Assembly: GCA_011317545.1 (NCBI GenBank)
Contig: WUJK01000017.1
Span: forward strand, 186,001 to 250,000
Direction: 5' to 3'
From: Coniella vitis
Lineage: Eukaryota; Ascomycota; Sordariomycetes; Diaporthales; Schizoparmaceae
DNA length: 64,000 nt
Shown here: piece by piece, positions 11,217 through 21,130 of the stretch
How the letters are laid out: every line of letters starts with the position of its first letter
How positions within the stretch are numbered: position 1 is the stretch's first letter
Notes under the pieces: generated by a model
The model's database searches: none
Told to the model about the DNA's origin: nothing
What the model saw: the letters and a program-made list of their open reading frames with translations, nothing else
Translations under genes and position numbers: made by a program

Positions 11217-12590
11217 TTAGTAGCCGTAAGCCGCAAGGGCCTGGGTAGTCTTGTCGTCGACCTTGGCGTTCTTCTTGGCCTCGGTGAGTTGTCGGCGGGC
11301 GGCCTTCTTGCGCTCGTAGTAGGCAGCACCCTTGGCCTTTCTGCGCTCCTCGAGTCTGTGCATTGAACGGGTTAGTAACCATAAAGCGCTATTCCACGCC
11401 TTTGCAAGGCAAGCATTTTGGGCAAAGACTCAGGTGCACATCGAGCACTAGCCCTCGCCCTGTGGAGTGAATGAACGCACCTCTCAACAACATCCTGGTA
11501 CTTCCAGCCAACCTCGTGGCTCAGACGGCCAACAGTGCAGTACTTGCGGCCGGGCTGCAGGCGCAGGACACGCAGAGCCTGGGGAACAACCATCTTCTTC
11601 TGCTTGTCGTATGGAGGAGGGACACCCTCGAAAACCTTAAGGCGCTCAAGAGCAGCGGCACCACGGGCAGTCTTGTGGGGAATCATGCCACGGACAGCCT
11701 TGTAGAAGATGCGGGAAGGAGCGCGGAAGTGGAAGGGACCTAGTAATCGTCGCTGTCAGATACACTTCTCGATTCGGATCATCGCTGAGGGGGAGTCGAC
11801 TCACCACCGCGGGTGGGGTTGTAACGGGTCATCTTGCGCAGGTAAGCGTGGTACTTGACTGTTTACACAAACACATTAGTTTCAATGTCCGCCCAGAGAA
11901 TTGTTGAGCATCGAGTGGTGCCCAGTGATACAGATTTGAGTGTCGAGAAGTCGATCGCCCAATCGAAAACTAGGTACGAAGTTATGTTGGAAGGAGATAG
12001 GCTCGACGTACGCTTAGCACGGAAGAACTCTCCCGAGATGTTCAAGGCCTCGCAGCGAACAACAACGATCTTCTGGCCGCTCAGCAGTTGCTTGGCAACA
12101 ATGCTGGCCAGACGGCCGAGAAGGTGGCCCTTGCCATCAATGACGACCTAGATATAGCAAATGCATTGTCAGCAACGTAGTTTCTTGCCATAACGCTTGT
12201 GAACATGAATGCTGCTCGTCGCCCGCTTCGCTCTTCGAATCGCACATCACATCGGCCTGGTTCGCATTGTCGAATCTACTTTATCGAATGGCGCCCATCG
12301 CTGCCTAAGCGAATAATGGCGGGCAGAGGCGACCCCAATTCCATGATTTGCTAGGTCTTTCCTTCTTTCTTTCTCATCTCACGGGCTTCTGCCACGATCT
12401 TCCCAACAGTGACCCAGACGCAGCTTAATTGGATTGTTCCAGATGATGACACGATTGTGCGACGAGGAGCGATGATCGGAATGGTATTGACAGCTGCAGC
12501 ATCTCGTGAGGGCAGATGGGTGGAGTGTTGATCTGTGAGTGCAGGATGCGGGTTGGGGCATGGACTCACAACCTGCTCGAAAGAGGACAT
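11217..12590 (-). CDS. rpl16: 60S ribosomal protein uL13 (RPL16/L13a)
   Basis: Five exons on the minus strand (12590-12570, 12147-12012, 11858-11805, 11739-11481, 11355-11217) give 202 residues, the normal size for fungal uL13. All four introns have GT-AG ends and matching phases. The first, 422 bp after only seven codons, is the long early intron often seen in ribosomal protein genes. Conserved blocks are VVIDGKGHLLGRLASIVAKQ at the N-terminus, IVVVRCEALNISGEFFRAKR, RGPFHFRAPSRIFYKAVRGM-type sequence around FHFRAPSRIFYKAVRGMIPH, and KYCTVGRLSHEVGWKYQDVV. The basic C-terminal tail holds LEERRKAKGAAYYERKKAAR. The protein sits in the large subunit near the exit-tunnel side. Fungal ribosomal genes are growth-regulated, but no specific operator was recognised here. 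Confidence 0.95.
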
Positions 12591-13506
12591 CTTGAAAAAT
12601 AGTCGTCGACCGGAACAGAAGGGAAGGGAAAGAAGAAGATGCTCAGAAGGACAAACTCCGGGGTGCAACGAAGTCTGCGAGATGTTCTGAGGCGTCCCTG
12701 TGGTTTGGGAAGGTTAGTATTTGGGGTGGGAGTGGGAAAGATGGACCTGGCCGCACTCACGGAAAATTGAGTTCCCACGCACGCCGCGACCTGCTGCAAG
12801 TGGCTCGTCTCTTGGCCGGAGCGCTGCCTTACTGCGGGCAGAGGGCAAAAGCCGCCAGCCAGGGTTTTTAGGGCAGCCCACCCCACGTGATATGCAGCCA
12901 ATGAGTGTCACAAATACTGCCCCACTTTATTGCTTTAGTCAGCATTTTTCCAATCGCCTTACAATCTCCGCAGACGTCACCATGTCTCTTTTTGCGCGCA
13001 TGTAGGCCTGGCGACGCCCCAAGTCGCCTGAGCACGAGTCCATGTTCGTCTACCCAGGTGATGTTGTTCTTCAGGCACGACAACTAGCATGTATACTATG
13101 TAGCCTGTGATTGTAAATCTGGTGCCTCCTCACGAGGCACGTGCTGGAAGCTGCAGATGAATTGGGCGTGCTATGAAGGCTTACGCCAGCAGAGACCGTT
13201 TCATGCCATTCACCGCGCTGAGAAAGCAGTTTGACCTCCAATCGTTACCTACCTAGGTAGTCTAGATATCTCGCTACCAGCTGTGAGCCCCCTGCTCTCA
13301 AGAACATCACTGCGCAACAATGTGCTGTTTCGGTATCAAGCACTAATTCTCAAGGAGCACCTTTTCATATATATCTCATAAGAACAGAAGTCGTCCATGA
13401 AGAATTTCAAAAGCAAGATAAACCCGCTACAAGTGTGTAAAAAATGTAGATCCAATCCATTCCAATGGATACCTCGCACAACTTTCTATCATTTCTCAAC
13501 TGCACA
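12591..13506. other. Intergenic: uL13 promoter and BAG-gene 3' region
   Basis: The 300 bp next to 12590 should be promoter and leader of the leftward ribosomal gene; the right part is 3' sequence of the leftward BAG gene. TACTATGTA-like sequence occurs near 13091, and TACCTACCTAGGTAG at about 13246-13260 is one of the window's repeated short motifs. No gene is seen. Confidence 0.45.
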
Positions 13507-14751
13507 CTACAACTTGCTGTCAAGTCCCTTCAGAACATCTTGTACCGTTCTGACGAGCTCTTTTCTTCTTGTACGCGCCTCCTCTTCTCCGTTGGTTTCG
13601 ACTTCGTCAAGCTTCAGCAGCACCTGTTGCATAATAGTTTCCGATAGCTTGCGATGTTCATCCTCGCGCTTTTTGGGATCTGACGGTGGGCTGGCGGTGA
13701 ATTGCACACACAAGGGCAGCAGCTTGGTTGTGAAGTGAGTGCTGATAGTGTTGAGTTTGTCGATGGGTCCTCCTGGGACAGCTGCCGCTGTTGACACCGG
13801 TGACTGCGGGCGGCTGGCGCCAGCACCACCACTGGGGACGTCCAGGTTGCTCTCGCGCGGGCTGCCACCTCTACTCTTGCTCTTCTTTCCTTTGCTCTTC
13901 TTCTTCTTCTGCTTCCTAGGCCGGCTCTCGGCATCTCTGCCCACGACCACCACCTCCTCGCTGCTCGAGCTGCTCGAGTCGTCCTCGCTTGGCTCTGGGA
14001 ACACCACCAAGATCTCGCTATTGTTCTTGACATTGAAGTTGCAAACGGGGTCGGAGTCGTTCTTGAGCTGTCGACCCTTGTATAGAAGCTTTACCTTGCG
14101 TGTTCTCCTGTCGGACAGCTTCATGATCATTTGAACACGTTCCCGAACATCGCCCACCAAGAGCTTGCCATCACCAATGCTGAAAGCAGGGAAATGCTCT
14201 GGATAGGTGACGCCCTTGTGCTTGATGAGCAGGATATCATCATCGTCGATTACGAGCGCAGGACCACCGGTCGAGCGGGAGTAGTGGCTGCTTCCACCAG
14301 TTGTATCTCTGGCATATCTCGCATCCAAGTCATGGGAGTGTTCGAGGTCTTCTGAAGTGATGTAGCTGTAATCCTCGTCTGTGACTTCAGGGACACCACC
14401 ACGGCCGTCACCCAGGCCTGAGTTGAAAGGTGAGAGGCCACCGCGCTCGTGGTTCGGCCAACCTCTTCGTGAAGACATCTTCTGACTTTCGTTCTTCTTG
14501 TTTGCCTTATTATAGACTGACTTGGCGTAGGCAGTGGGTATAGCGCCGAGTAGGAGGGCGGCAACAGCAGCGCTGCTATACAAGAGGGTAGCGTCGACGC
14601 CGGTGGTGGTCTGAATGTACTGAGAGGCGCTATCGATGCCAGTTTGAACCGACGGCGGTAGCTGCTTGACAAGCACAGAGGTGAAATTGGCAATGCGTCC
14701 GGCAACAAAGGCACCAGAGGTTGCCAGGGTGGAAGAAGGTCCGGAAGCCAC
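13507..14751 (-). CDS. BAG-domain co-chaperone with ubiquitin-like domain and N-terminal membrane segment
   Basis: A single exon of 414 residues. Residues ~55-76 (LLYSSAAVAALLLGAIPTAY) form one hydrophobic helix, probably a membrane anchor. A ubiquitin-like domain spans ~173-253 (DDILLIKHKGVTYP to SEILVVFPEP). An acidic-serine run (257-266) and a lysine/serine-rich linker (278-292) follow. The C-terminal BAG domain (~330-412) is three predicted helices ending VRTVQDVLKGLDSKL. BAG proteins bind the Hsp70 ATPase domain and act as nucleotide-exchange factors; the ubiquitin-like part can dock the proteasome. The layout resembles fission-yeast Bag102/Bag101 and Snl1-like membrane-bound exchange factors. 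ER or nuclear-envelope location is an inference. It is divergent from the glutaredoxin gene 1.7 kb to the right. Confidence 0.88.
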   Translation of the reverse strand: MASGPSSTLATSGAFVAGRIANFTSVLVKQLPPSVQTGIDSASQYIQTTTGVDATLLYSSAAVAALLLGAIPTAYAKSVYNKANKKNESQKMSSRRGWPNHERGGLSPFNSGLGDGRGGVPEVTDEDYSYITSEDLEHSHDLDARYARDTTGGSSHYSRSTGGPALVIDDDDILLIKHKGVTYPEHFPAFSIGDGKLLVGDVRERVQMIMKLSDRRTRKVKLLYKGRQLKNDSDPVCNFNVKNNSEILVVFPEPSEDDSSSSSSEEVVVVGRDAESRPRKQKKKKSKGKKSKSRGGSPRESNLDVPSGGAGASRPQSPVSTAAAVPGGPIDKLNTISTHFTTKLLPLCVQFTASPPSDPKKREDEHRKLSETIMQQVLLKLDEVETNGEEEARTRRKELVRTVQDVLKGLDSKL

Positions 14752-16459
14752 CTTGGGCGAGATTTAGGGTCCTGTGAAGGACGCGGATTGGGAAGCGGGT
14801 TTTCGGACGGCGGAAACAAGTCTGACGCTGCTATTTAATCCTTGTCAACTTGCGAGTCCAGCCAGCATTAGAAGAGAAGAAGTGACCAGCAGGACAAGCC
14901 AGGCAAGTGGGGCTGCGAGGGTGAGGGGCTGAGATTCCGTCGCGAGATGCGCCGTAACGCAGAACACGAAATGAGAAAGCTGCAGACTTGCCTGATGCTG
15001 AGTTTTGAACGATGTGTTGAACGATAGCGTAGGGATCGAGCGTGCGTTCGAGCTGCGTAAAGAAGTTATGCTGGACGATACCAAATGGGGCGATACGCAG
15101 ACGTCAGTTCGGGCTGGGGAAGGCTGTCTAGATATGCGACGCTGCAGTAGGTTGGCTGGGTACCGGCCAGGAATCAGAATCTCTGGTTCGAGAATCAATG
15201 TTTGTCTTGTTGGCCTTCAGCAGCTGATAGGTAAGGACTGCAGAATAGCAGAGGATAATGGAATAGCTGGTTGTTGTCGACGAGTGCAGGTGGCAGGTGG
15301 CAGTTGGCAGTTAGGAGAGTGGGATGAGGCTGCGAAATTTCCTGGCACGTTGGCAGGTTCCATGGATCCCCGGTACATGTACCAGTCCCCCACTGCAGGA
15401 CACCCTGGCAAAGCTGGCCTGACACCTGGGCCAAGCTGCCTGTCAGGGTTGGGTGAGGACTTATCGAGGGTAGCCAGTATGTATGTACCTGAGTACTTGC
15501 AGTACAAGCATACATAGTACGCTCACCAACGCACTTCCCGAGATATTTACAGCAGAACACATCATCGTTTGATTTGAGTTCCTAACTCACCTGAGGCTTC
15601 TGCGAGATGAGCCCGATTTCGTGCTTCGGAGTAGACAAACCTCGAACTGTCACTGCGAGTGTACTTGTGTACCTAGGTGCTTACGGAGAAATTATACACA
15701 CGGACAGCGGATACTTGTGGTGGATTGATCTGGACCTGATTACCCTATCATGCACTTATAAGTTGATGCTTGGTGGTGTTTTCATCAGCCGCTTCGTAGG
15801 CAGTTTGACAATGCAGCTTTGTTGGTATTCCAAATACCTCTGATCGCACTTACGCATGCACTTCACATTCTAGAGACAAGCATGGCGACATTTCGAGACC
15901 CAGCACCTCCCCCAATGTCAGTATTTCGAAACACGTACTACCTAAGTAGGCATATCCTGAAGCGTATACATAGTGAGGCCACGAACAGTTTCGGAGAATC
16001 ATACTTACAAAGGCTTTGGAAATATCAAAATATGCAACATGTCATTTCGTCTCGAGGCAACAACTAAATTAGCAAAAAGGTGCTGTTCTCTATTTACTAT
16101 GTTTTGCGGTATGCCATAGTAACCGCGCAGGGAATATTAGAAGTGCCGATGGGCGGCAGGGGTCCCACTTTAAACTTCTCAGCTTCAATCACTACGATCT
16201 GACAAATCCGTCCCCAGCCCGGCGGACAACCGGAAAAGGTGACTAGAAGCATTCTCGAACTCTCGTTCTTCTAACACGCACCTGCCACCCTGCCACCTTG
16301 CCACCCAAGTACAAAGGTACAATTGCCTTCCCGATTGCGTCAGTAAGTGCGCTTATGTTTTCCAATCCCGACTCTATATCAACACCGCGTTTCCCATCAA
16401 CGGCGTCTCGACCCCTCGTTTGCATCTCTCGCTCACCACCTTCAAATCACCTCCAGTCC
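14752..16459. other. Divergent 1.7-kb intergenic region
   Basis: Holds the promoters of the BAG gene (-) and glutaredoxin gene (+). Two clusters of the heptamer TGCCACC or its complement occur, at about 15288-15318 and 16281-16306. TACATAGTA occurs near 15512 and CCTAGGT near 15672. The frames found here have no protein-like features. Confidence 0.45.
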
Positions 16460-16930
16460 ATGTCCTTCCTGCACAGGCTCTTTTCCACAGCGACAGCACC
16501 ATCATCCGCCATCATGTCCAGCGCAAAGACAAAGGCCGAGCTCCTCATCAAGGAGAACCCCGTCATGGTCTTCAGCAAGAGCTACTGCCCATACTGCCGC
16601 GCCACCAAGAAAACGTTGCAGAACCTCGGCGCGAATTTCAAGGTCTACGAGTTGAACGAAGAGAGTACGTTCTTTGTTCCTTCCTTTTCTTCCTTCTGCT
16701 GCATAAAGCAAGGTTGTAACCATTGCTGACGTCTCTGCTTGTTGCGCCTCACAGGTGACGGTGCCGCCCTTCAGGACGCTCTCGAGACCGAAGTTCCCGC
16801 CGCCGAGGGTCAGCGCAGTGTCCCCAATATCTTCATCGGCGGCGAGCACATTGGTGGCAACGACAACCTGCAATCACTCCCCACCGAGAAGCTCAAGGCC
16901 AAGCTGCAGAAGGTTGGCGCCCTCGCGTAA
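16460..16930 (+). CDS. grx1: Dithiol glutaredoxin, with possible mitochondrial presequence
   Basis: Two exons, 16460-16664 and 16755-16930 (90-bp intron, GTACGT to CACAG, phase 1), give 126 residues. It reduces glutathione-mixed disulfides. The active site CPYC is at residues 43-46, the TVP-type cis-proline block is RSVPNIFIGG (89-98), and the glycine pair GG at 102-103 completes the GSH-binding site. The class is the classical dithiol type (yeast Grx1/Grx2). From the first ATG the leader MSFLHRLFSTATAPSSAIM is basic, hydroxylated and free of acidic residues, like a mitochondrial targeting peptide. A second in-frame ATG at 16514 (MSSAKTKAELL) would give the cytosolic form, as in yeast Grx2. 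Which start dominates cannot be told from sequence. Confidence 0.93.
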
Positions 16931-17263
16931 GACCGTCCACTTATGTCGAAACACATTTTTTTCTGTATACGATCGCACAGCGCGCACATAGACGAAGAGC
17001 ATTGACAGCGTCGTCGTCAGCATGGGCAGTGCCAAGGCAAGCCTTTGAAAGTGGCTTGTGAGAAACTATAAGTGATGCGGACTTTTATAGCTTCAAGTTA
17101 GACGACGGGATGTTGCTTGTAACCAGGAACGCGGTCAAATTGTCAAGGGTGGTGATACCTCGCATGTGTGCATCTTACTGCGCTTACTGCAACCAACCAG
17201 TGCGCCGTGCTGCTTCCAGCCGAACCCATGAGCTTGTAAAATAGATCTGTGATTGTATATTTC
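16931..17263. other. Convergent 3' spacer between glutaredoxin and AIM18-like genes
   Basis: A 333-bp gap between two stop codons of convergent genes, AT-richer than the flanking exons. No gene is seen. Confidence 0.4.
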
Positions 17264-18526
17264 CTAGATAACTTGGGCTGCTACTGTGCCCACAGGCCGT
17301 TCTACAAAGCCCATGACGCCGTTCACAATGTTCTGTCTAGCCTCCTCACTGGCTGGCTTCCTGCCTCCCAAGTAGTTCATCCACAAGGCCCTCGATATCC
17401 TCTCGTCAGTCACTGTGCCCAGTAGTTCTCTGCCCCATGATTTGCCTTCGTCATAGACCATGGTCAGCTTGCCGTCTCGATCCCGCAGCATGATTAGTTC
17501 CTTTTGCTTTGGAACCTTGCCTCTGCTGAAGATGCGCTTGAACTCCTTCATGGCTTCGCCAAAGGCTTCATCCTGTTCTTTGCCTGTACGTGCTTGAATG
17601 GCGCGGACAAAGCCATCGCGCAAATGGCCAAAATCCGTGTCACGCACAGGGACCACGCGCACCATGCTGCGCGCAGGGACCCCCGAGCGAAGCAGCTCAT
17701 CCCACAGCTGCTCGCCCTCATTCACATCCAGCAGCTTCTTCCGCAGCTCATCTTTCTCCGTCGAGACCAGAGTGGACGCAATGGGATTGATCTGTTTGAC
17801 GAGGCGGGCCTGCAGCTCAGCTATGTCCTGAGTCGCAATGTAGTACCCTAAGACGTAGACGTTGATGCCCAAGAAGGACACAGAGCGGGTGCCCAGACCG
17901 ACGAGCGTGTACTCGGTCGTGGTAGCTGCACTGGGTGGGACAACCAGAGTAGGGCCAGTGACACTGGGAATGGCATTGATAGACAAAGCAGCATCGTCAC
18001 TATCTTGGGCGCCAGTCGTGGGCTCTTGGGTCTTGAACTCAGCCGGCAGCTCCATTACTCTAGGAAACTCTGGTACAACGCTGTTCCCAGTGGCGACAAG
18101 CTCGCGGCCGTCCTCGTCGTGCCGGATGAGCTGCCTGGATGTGTCATTGATGGCGTGATTCGCTGGTAGGGCCGAATCCAGCTGGGCGGTGCTGCTACTA
18201 CTTGTCGATTGGCCGGGAGAGGTCCTTGCCTTGGCGGGGTCCTCTCGCAATATCACGCTGATCTTGTAGCAGATGTAAATGATGGAAATGATGCCTGCGA
18301 CAGCGCCGCCAGCCAGCATCTGCTGTCGTGTGTTGTGGTATTCTGCATGCTCACGGGCCATGCGCTGGACATTGATGGTGTCGAGGGCTGCACGGCGCGA
18401 AGTTTGCGGACGGCTGCGGAGGAAAAAGGTACGTCGAGTGTGATGGGCGTAGTGCTGGGTGATATTACGACTGGACTGGAGGAGAGGGCGCCGCAGGCCT
18501 CTAGTGAGAGGCGTTGACGGCAGCAT
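17264..18526 (-). CDS. aim18: AIM18-like mitochondrial protein with chalcone-isomerase-like fold
   Basis: A single exon. I choose the ATG at 18526 (420 residues) because it begins a typical mitochondrial presequence (MLPSTPLTRGLRRPLLQSSR, rich in R/S and lacking acids). The frame itself stays open for 48 more codons upstream. A single membrane helix (GGAVAGIISIIYICYKISVI) lies at ~72-91, followed by a variable S/T-rich linker. The conserved chalcone-isomerase-like region fills roughly residues 205-415, with VGLGTRSVSFLGINVYVLGYY, the block SMVRVVPVRDTDFGHLRDGF and GKSWGRELLGTVTDERISRA. Yeast Aim18 and Aim46 have this inner-membrane layout; the catalytic residues of plant enzymes are not kept in the family, and the role in mitochondrial inheritance is only known genetically. 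Family assignment is firm; function is not. Confidence 0.88.
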   Translation of the reverse strand: MLPSTPLTRGLRRPLLQSSRNITQHYAHHTRRTFFLRSRPQTSRRAALDTINVQRMAREHAEYHNTRQQMLAGGAVAGIISIIYICYKISVILREDPAKARTSPGQSTSSSSTAQLDSALPANHAINDTSRQLIRHDEDGRELVATGNSVVPEFPRVMELPAEFKTQEPTTGAQDSDDAALSINAIPSVTGPTLVVPPSAATTTEYTLVGLGTRSVSFLGINVYVLGYYIATQDIAELQARLVKQINPIASTLVSTEKDELRKKLLDVNEGEQLWDELLRSGVPARSMVRVVPVRDTDFGHLRDGFVRAIQARTGKEQDEAFGEAMKEFKRIFSRGKVPKQKELIMLRDRDGKLTMVYDEGKSWGRELLGTVTDERISRALWMNYLGGRKPASEEARQNIVNGVMGFVERPVGTVAAQVI

Positions 18527-21130
18527 GGTCGGTGATGCTGGCCCAGCCTTGCTGGTGCTGCTGATGAAATTGAAAGCCGAGCAAATTTGAGAGGTTGCTA
18601 TTGGGCACGCATAACGGTGCCCGCCTAGACCACAATGCACATACAATTGACTGACGCGCGGCTCAGACAAAAGGCCAAGGACAGTTGTAAGGATGATGAT
18701 GATGCTGTCTTGCGTCTCTCTTCTTGACCCAAAGTGTACCGAGTACTTACCATGTCGTAGTACGTCTGAGAGACTGGGACGCGGTGTTCTGAGGAGTGGG
18801 GGGCCCGTGCAATCGCATATTGGACTCGCTACGTAACTAACCTACGTCATGGGTATGCCCGTACCGGGTTTACACTTCGCGCCAAAGCGATAAAACCAAA
18901 TAGAGGCCCCGGCCAGCGGCTCATAGCACGTGTTGGAGCTCACGCGCTGGATTTGACTTTTTAGGGATAAGGTTCTCTCAAAGACGAGTATTGACTCGTT
19001 CTTTTCCGTTGACTCAAGAAAAAGACAAAAAGTCATGCCCAAGCCTCCTTGATGGCGTCGGATCATCGGCAGAGGCGGGGCCGGATGCCGTCAAAGGGCA
19101 GAAGTCGCCAGAAAGTGCATAGTGAAGCACAACTTTTGCACGGTCACTTACATAAGCACAAACGGGGGGCTGTTGCTGAGCCAAACGACATGGCAAAGCG
19201 CAAAAGTCAATGCTGAAAGGTGGAACCGAAACTCGCGATGGTTGAACACAAATGCAAGGCTCTTTCTTTCCTTATTGCCTCTGCCGTGATCCAATGCGAC
19301 TATGTATGTACTTGGTGATCCTTTTCAGCTCCTCTACAACAAAGTACATAGTACGCACTATATAGTAGCGGAACGCGGGCTCAAGGACACGCCGACACCC
19401 ACTTTGACGATCCACTGCCTGAGGTTAAGGCTTGTTGCTGGCCATGCGACGGAACACAGCATCAAACCATGGATACAAAATTCGGAATGGCTGGCGGAGA
19501 TAAGTAGGGCCGCAAGCAGACTGTTGGTTGATTTAGAGGAACAATGAGCGTTGTAGTCTATTTGTTGGGGGCTTTGGAGACGGCAACTTGCAGATACTCG
19601 CTCGTCAGTCCACTACTAACAGTTACGCATATGTTGTATAAGTGGTCAGGTATAGTAGATGTAATAGCAAGTGGTAGCATTATCAACACCTACCAGGGCA
19701 CAGGCTCTCAGTAAAGTGCACAGGGCCTCACCTAGCTGCTAATATTGTCGCTACCTAGGTACCCACCTAGGTACTTTGTAGCGCTATTTGCTGCCCAGGC
19801 TTCCTTTACATAGTATTGCTTTGCGCCAAGACCAACCTCTTCCACTTTGTATATATAATCAGATGGACACTCGTGGTTGTTTTTACACAATAGCCTTGAA
19901 ATACTTACTTCAATTCCTTTGGCTTGACTCCAGAGTGCAAAGAGACGTTGTGTATTTGGAATGTTTGCATCTCCTCGCACAGCGTCTGTCCTTGTTACCT
20001 TCCTTGGTTATATCTCACTAGTTGCACCCACAAGTCTCGTCTTCGCCCTACAGAAGCCTGCTGGCAGCACCAGTGGGGAAATCAGACCAGGGGCCAGGGA
20101 CAGGGGCTTCGCTAGCCTGTGAACCATTGCATCACCTGCGACCGAGAGCCTGTCAGTGAACCCTTCAGGGCCCCTCAAGTTGCTGCGGCTGCATGGGCGC
20201 TGGCTGGAATCAAGCAATCAGACAATTAACCGCATCTGCTACCCGCCCCTGCTCCCGCCCCATCTTGTCCTTCCCTGAGCTGGAACCTGTAACTTTGAAC
20301 TTGGCCTGCCAGCCTCTCTTTCTCTCTTTCACGGCTTGTTGACCTCTTTACAACCTGGACTCCCATAGGCCCTTGCTGCATTGTCCCTTCAACATCGTCA
20401 ACAGGATCCTGCTCACTGGAGCAGAACCGTGGCCCTCTTCTCTCCTGCCGCTGCAGGCTGCTGAGCAAGCATACAAGCTTGGAACCCCTTGACTCAGCCC
20501 AACCCGAGGCAGACAAGCACAAAAGCAACAAGCAGAGGAAGAAGCAGCCAGTGCCTCTCTGTTTTGTCAGCCAAAGAAGCAGTTGCAGCCCAAAGCATCG
20601 CTGCCCTCTCGCTCGCCCTTTGACACTCCCGCCCAAGCCACAACGACTGCCCGCCAACAGACTCTCCTCCGTTTTTCTTCCTCTTCCTTCTCTCTCTGTC
20701 TTCTTTTGTCTTTCTTCTTTTTGACTTTCCACTCCTTGTGTGTCTCTTTCTCACCAGCGCAACTACGGTGACCGCCCTCTCATTCCGCCTGGCCTCACCA
20801 CATACTGCCACGGCAGGGCCCAGACGTCGTACAGGGCACCCTCGACAGCCACTGAGAGCAGCCCTTTGTCCGACCCTCCATCACTCCAATACGCCAGCCA
20901 ACCAGCCAACCACTTCTGGGGAGCCACACGGCGACTGTGAGCGCTAACCACACGACGCCTCCTTTCCTCGCGCCACCTCCACCCGCGGCCAGGCGCTCCG
21001 GATTCTCTCGCCTCTACCTGCTGGGCCACCGCGTCTGCTATCAAAGTCCGAGTTTCCTAATCGTTGTTGGGCCTCCCTGTTGCTCTGCGTGTCTCGACAG
21101 CTGCTGGACAGTAAAGCCCCGCCTGCCATT
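18527..21130. other. 2.6-kb divergent intergenic region with long GRR1 leader
   Basis: Lies between AIM18 (-) and GRR1 (+). ACCTAGGTACCCACCTAGGTAC at about 19752-19774 is a near-palindromic repeat; TACATAGTA occurs near 19344 and 19806. From roughly 20600 to 20760 the plus strand is strongly pyrimidine-rich, the usual sign of a transcription start region. The following 370 bp look like an untranslated leader with several short upstream frames. No separate protein gene is supported. Confidence 0.5.

Noticed and set aside
15005..15517. 170-codon plus-strand frame in the BAG/glutaredoxin spacer
   Set aside because: No domain, no promoter-like context and competing frames on both strands.
18527..18670. 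Upstream extension of the AIM18-like frame by 48 codons
   Set aside because: The extension lacks family similarity and would bury the mitochondrial presequence that begins at 18526.
20226..20732. 168-codon minus-strand frame upstream of GRR1
   Set aside because: It is the complement of the pyrimidine-rich GRR1 promoter/leader; the K/R/E/G-rich low-complexity product reflects that composition.
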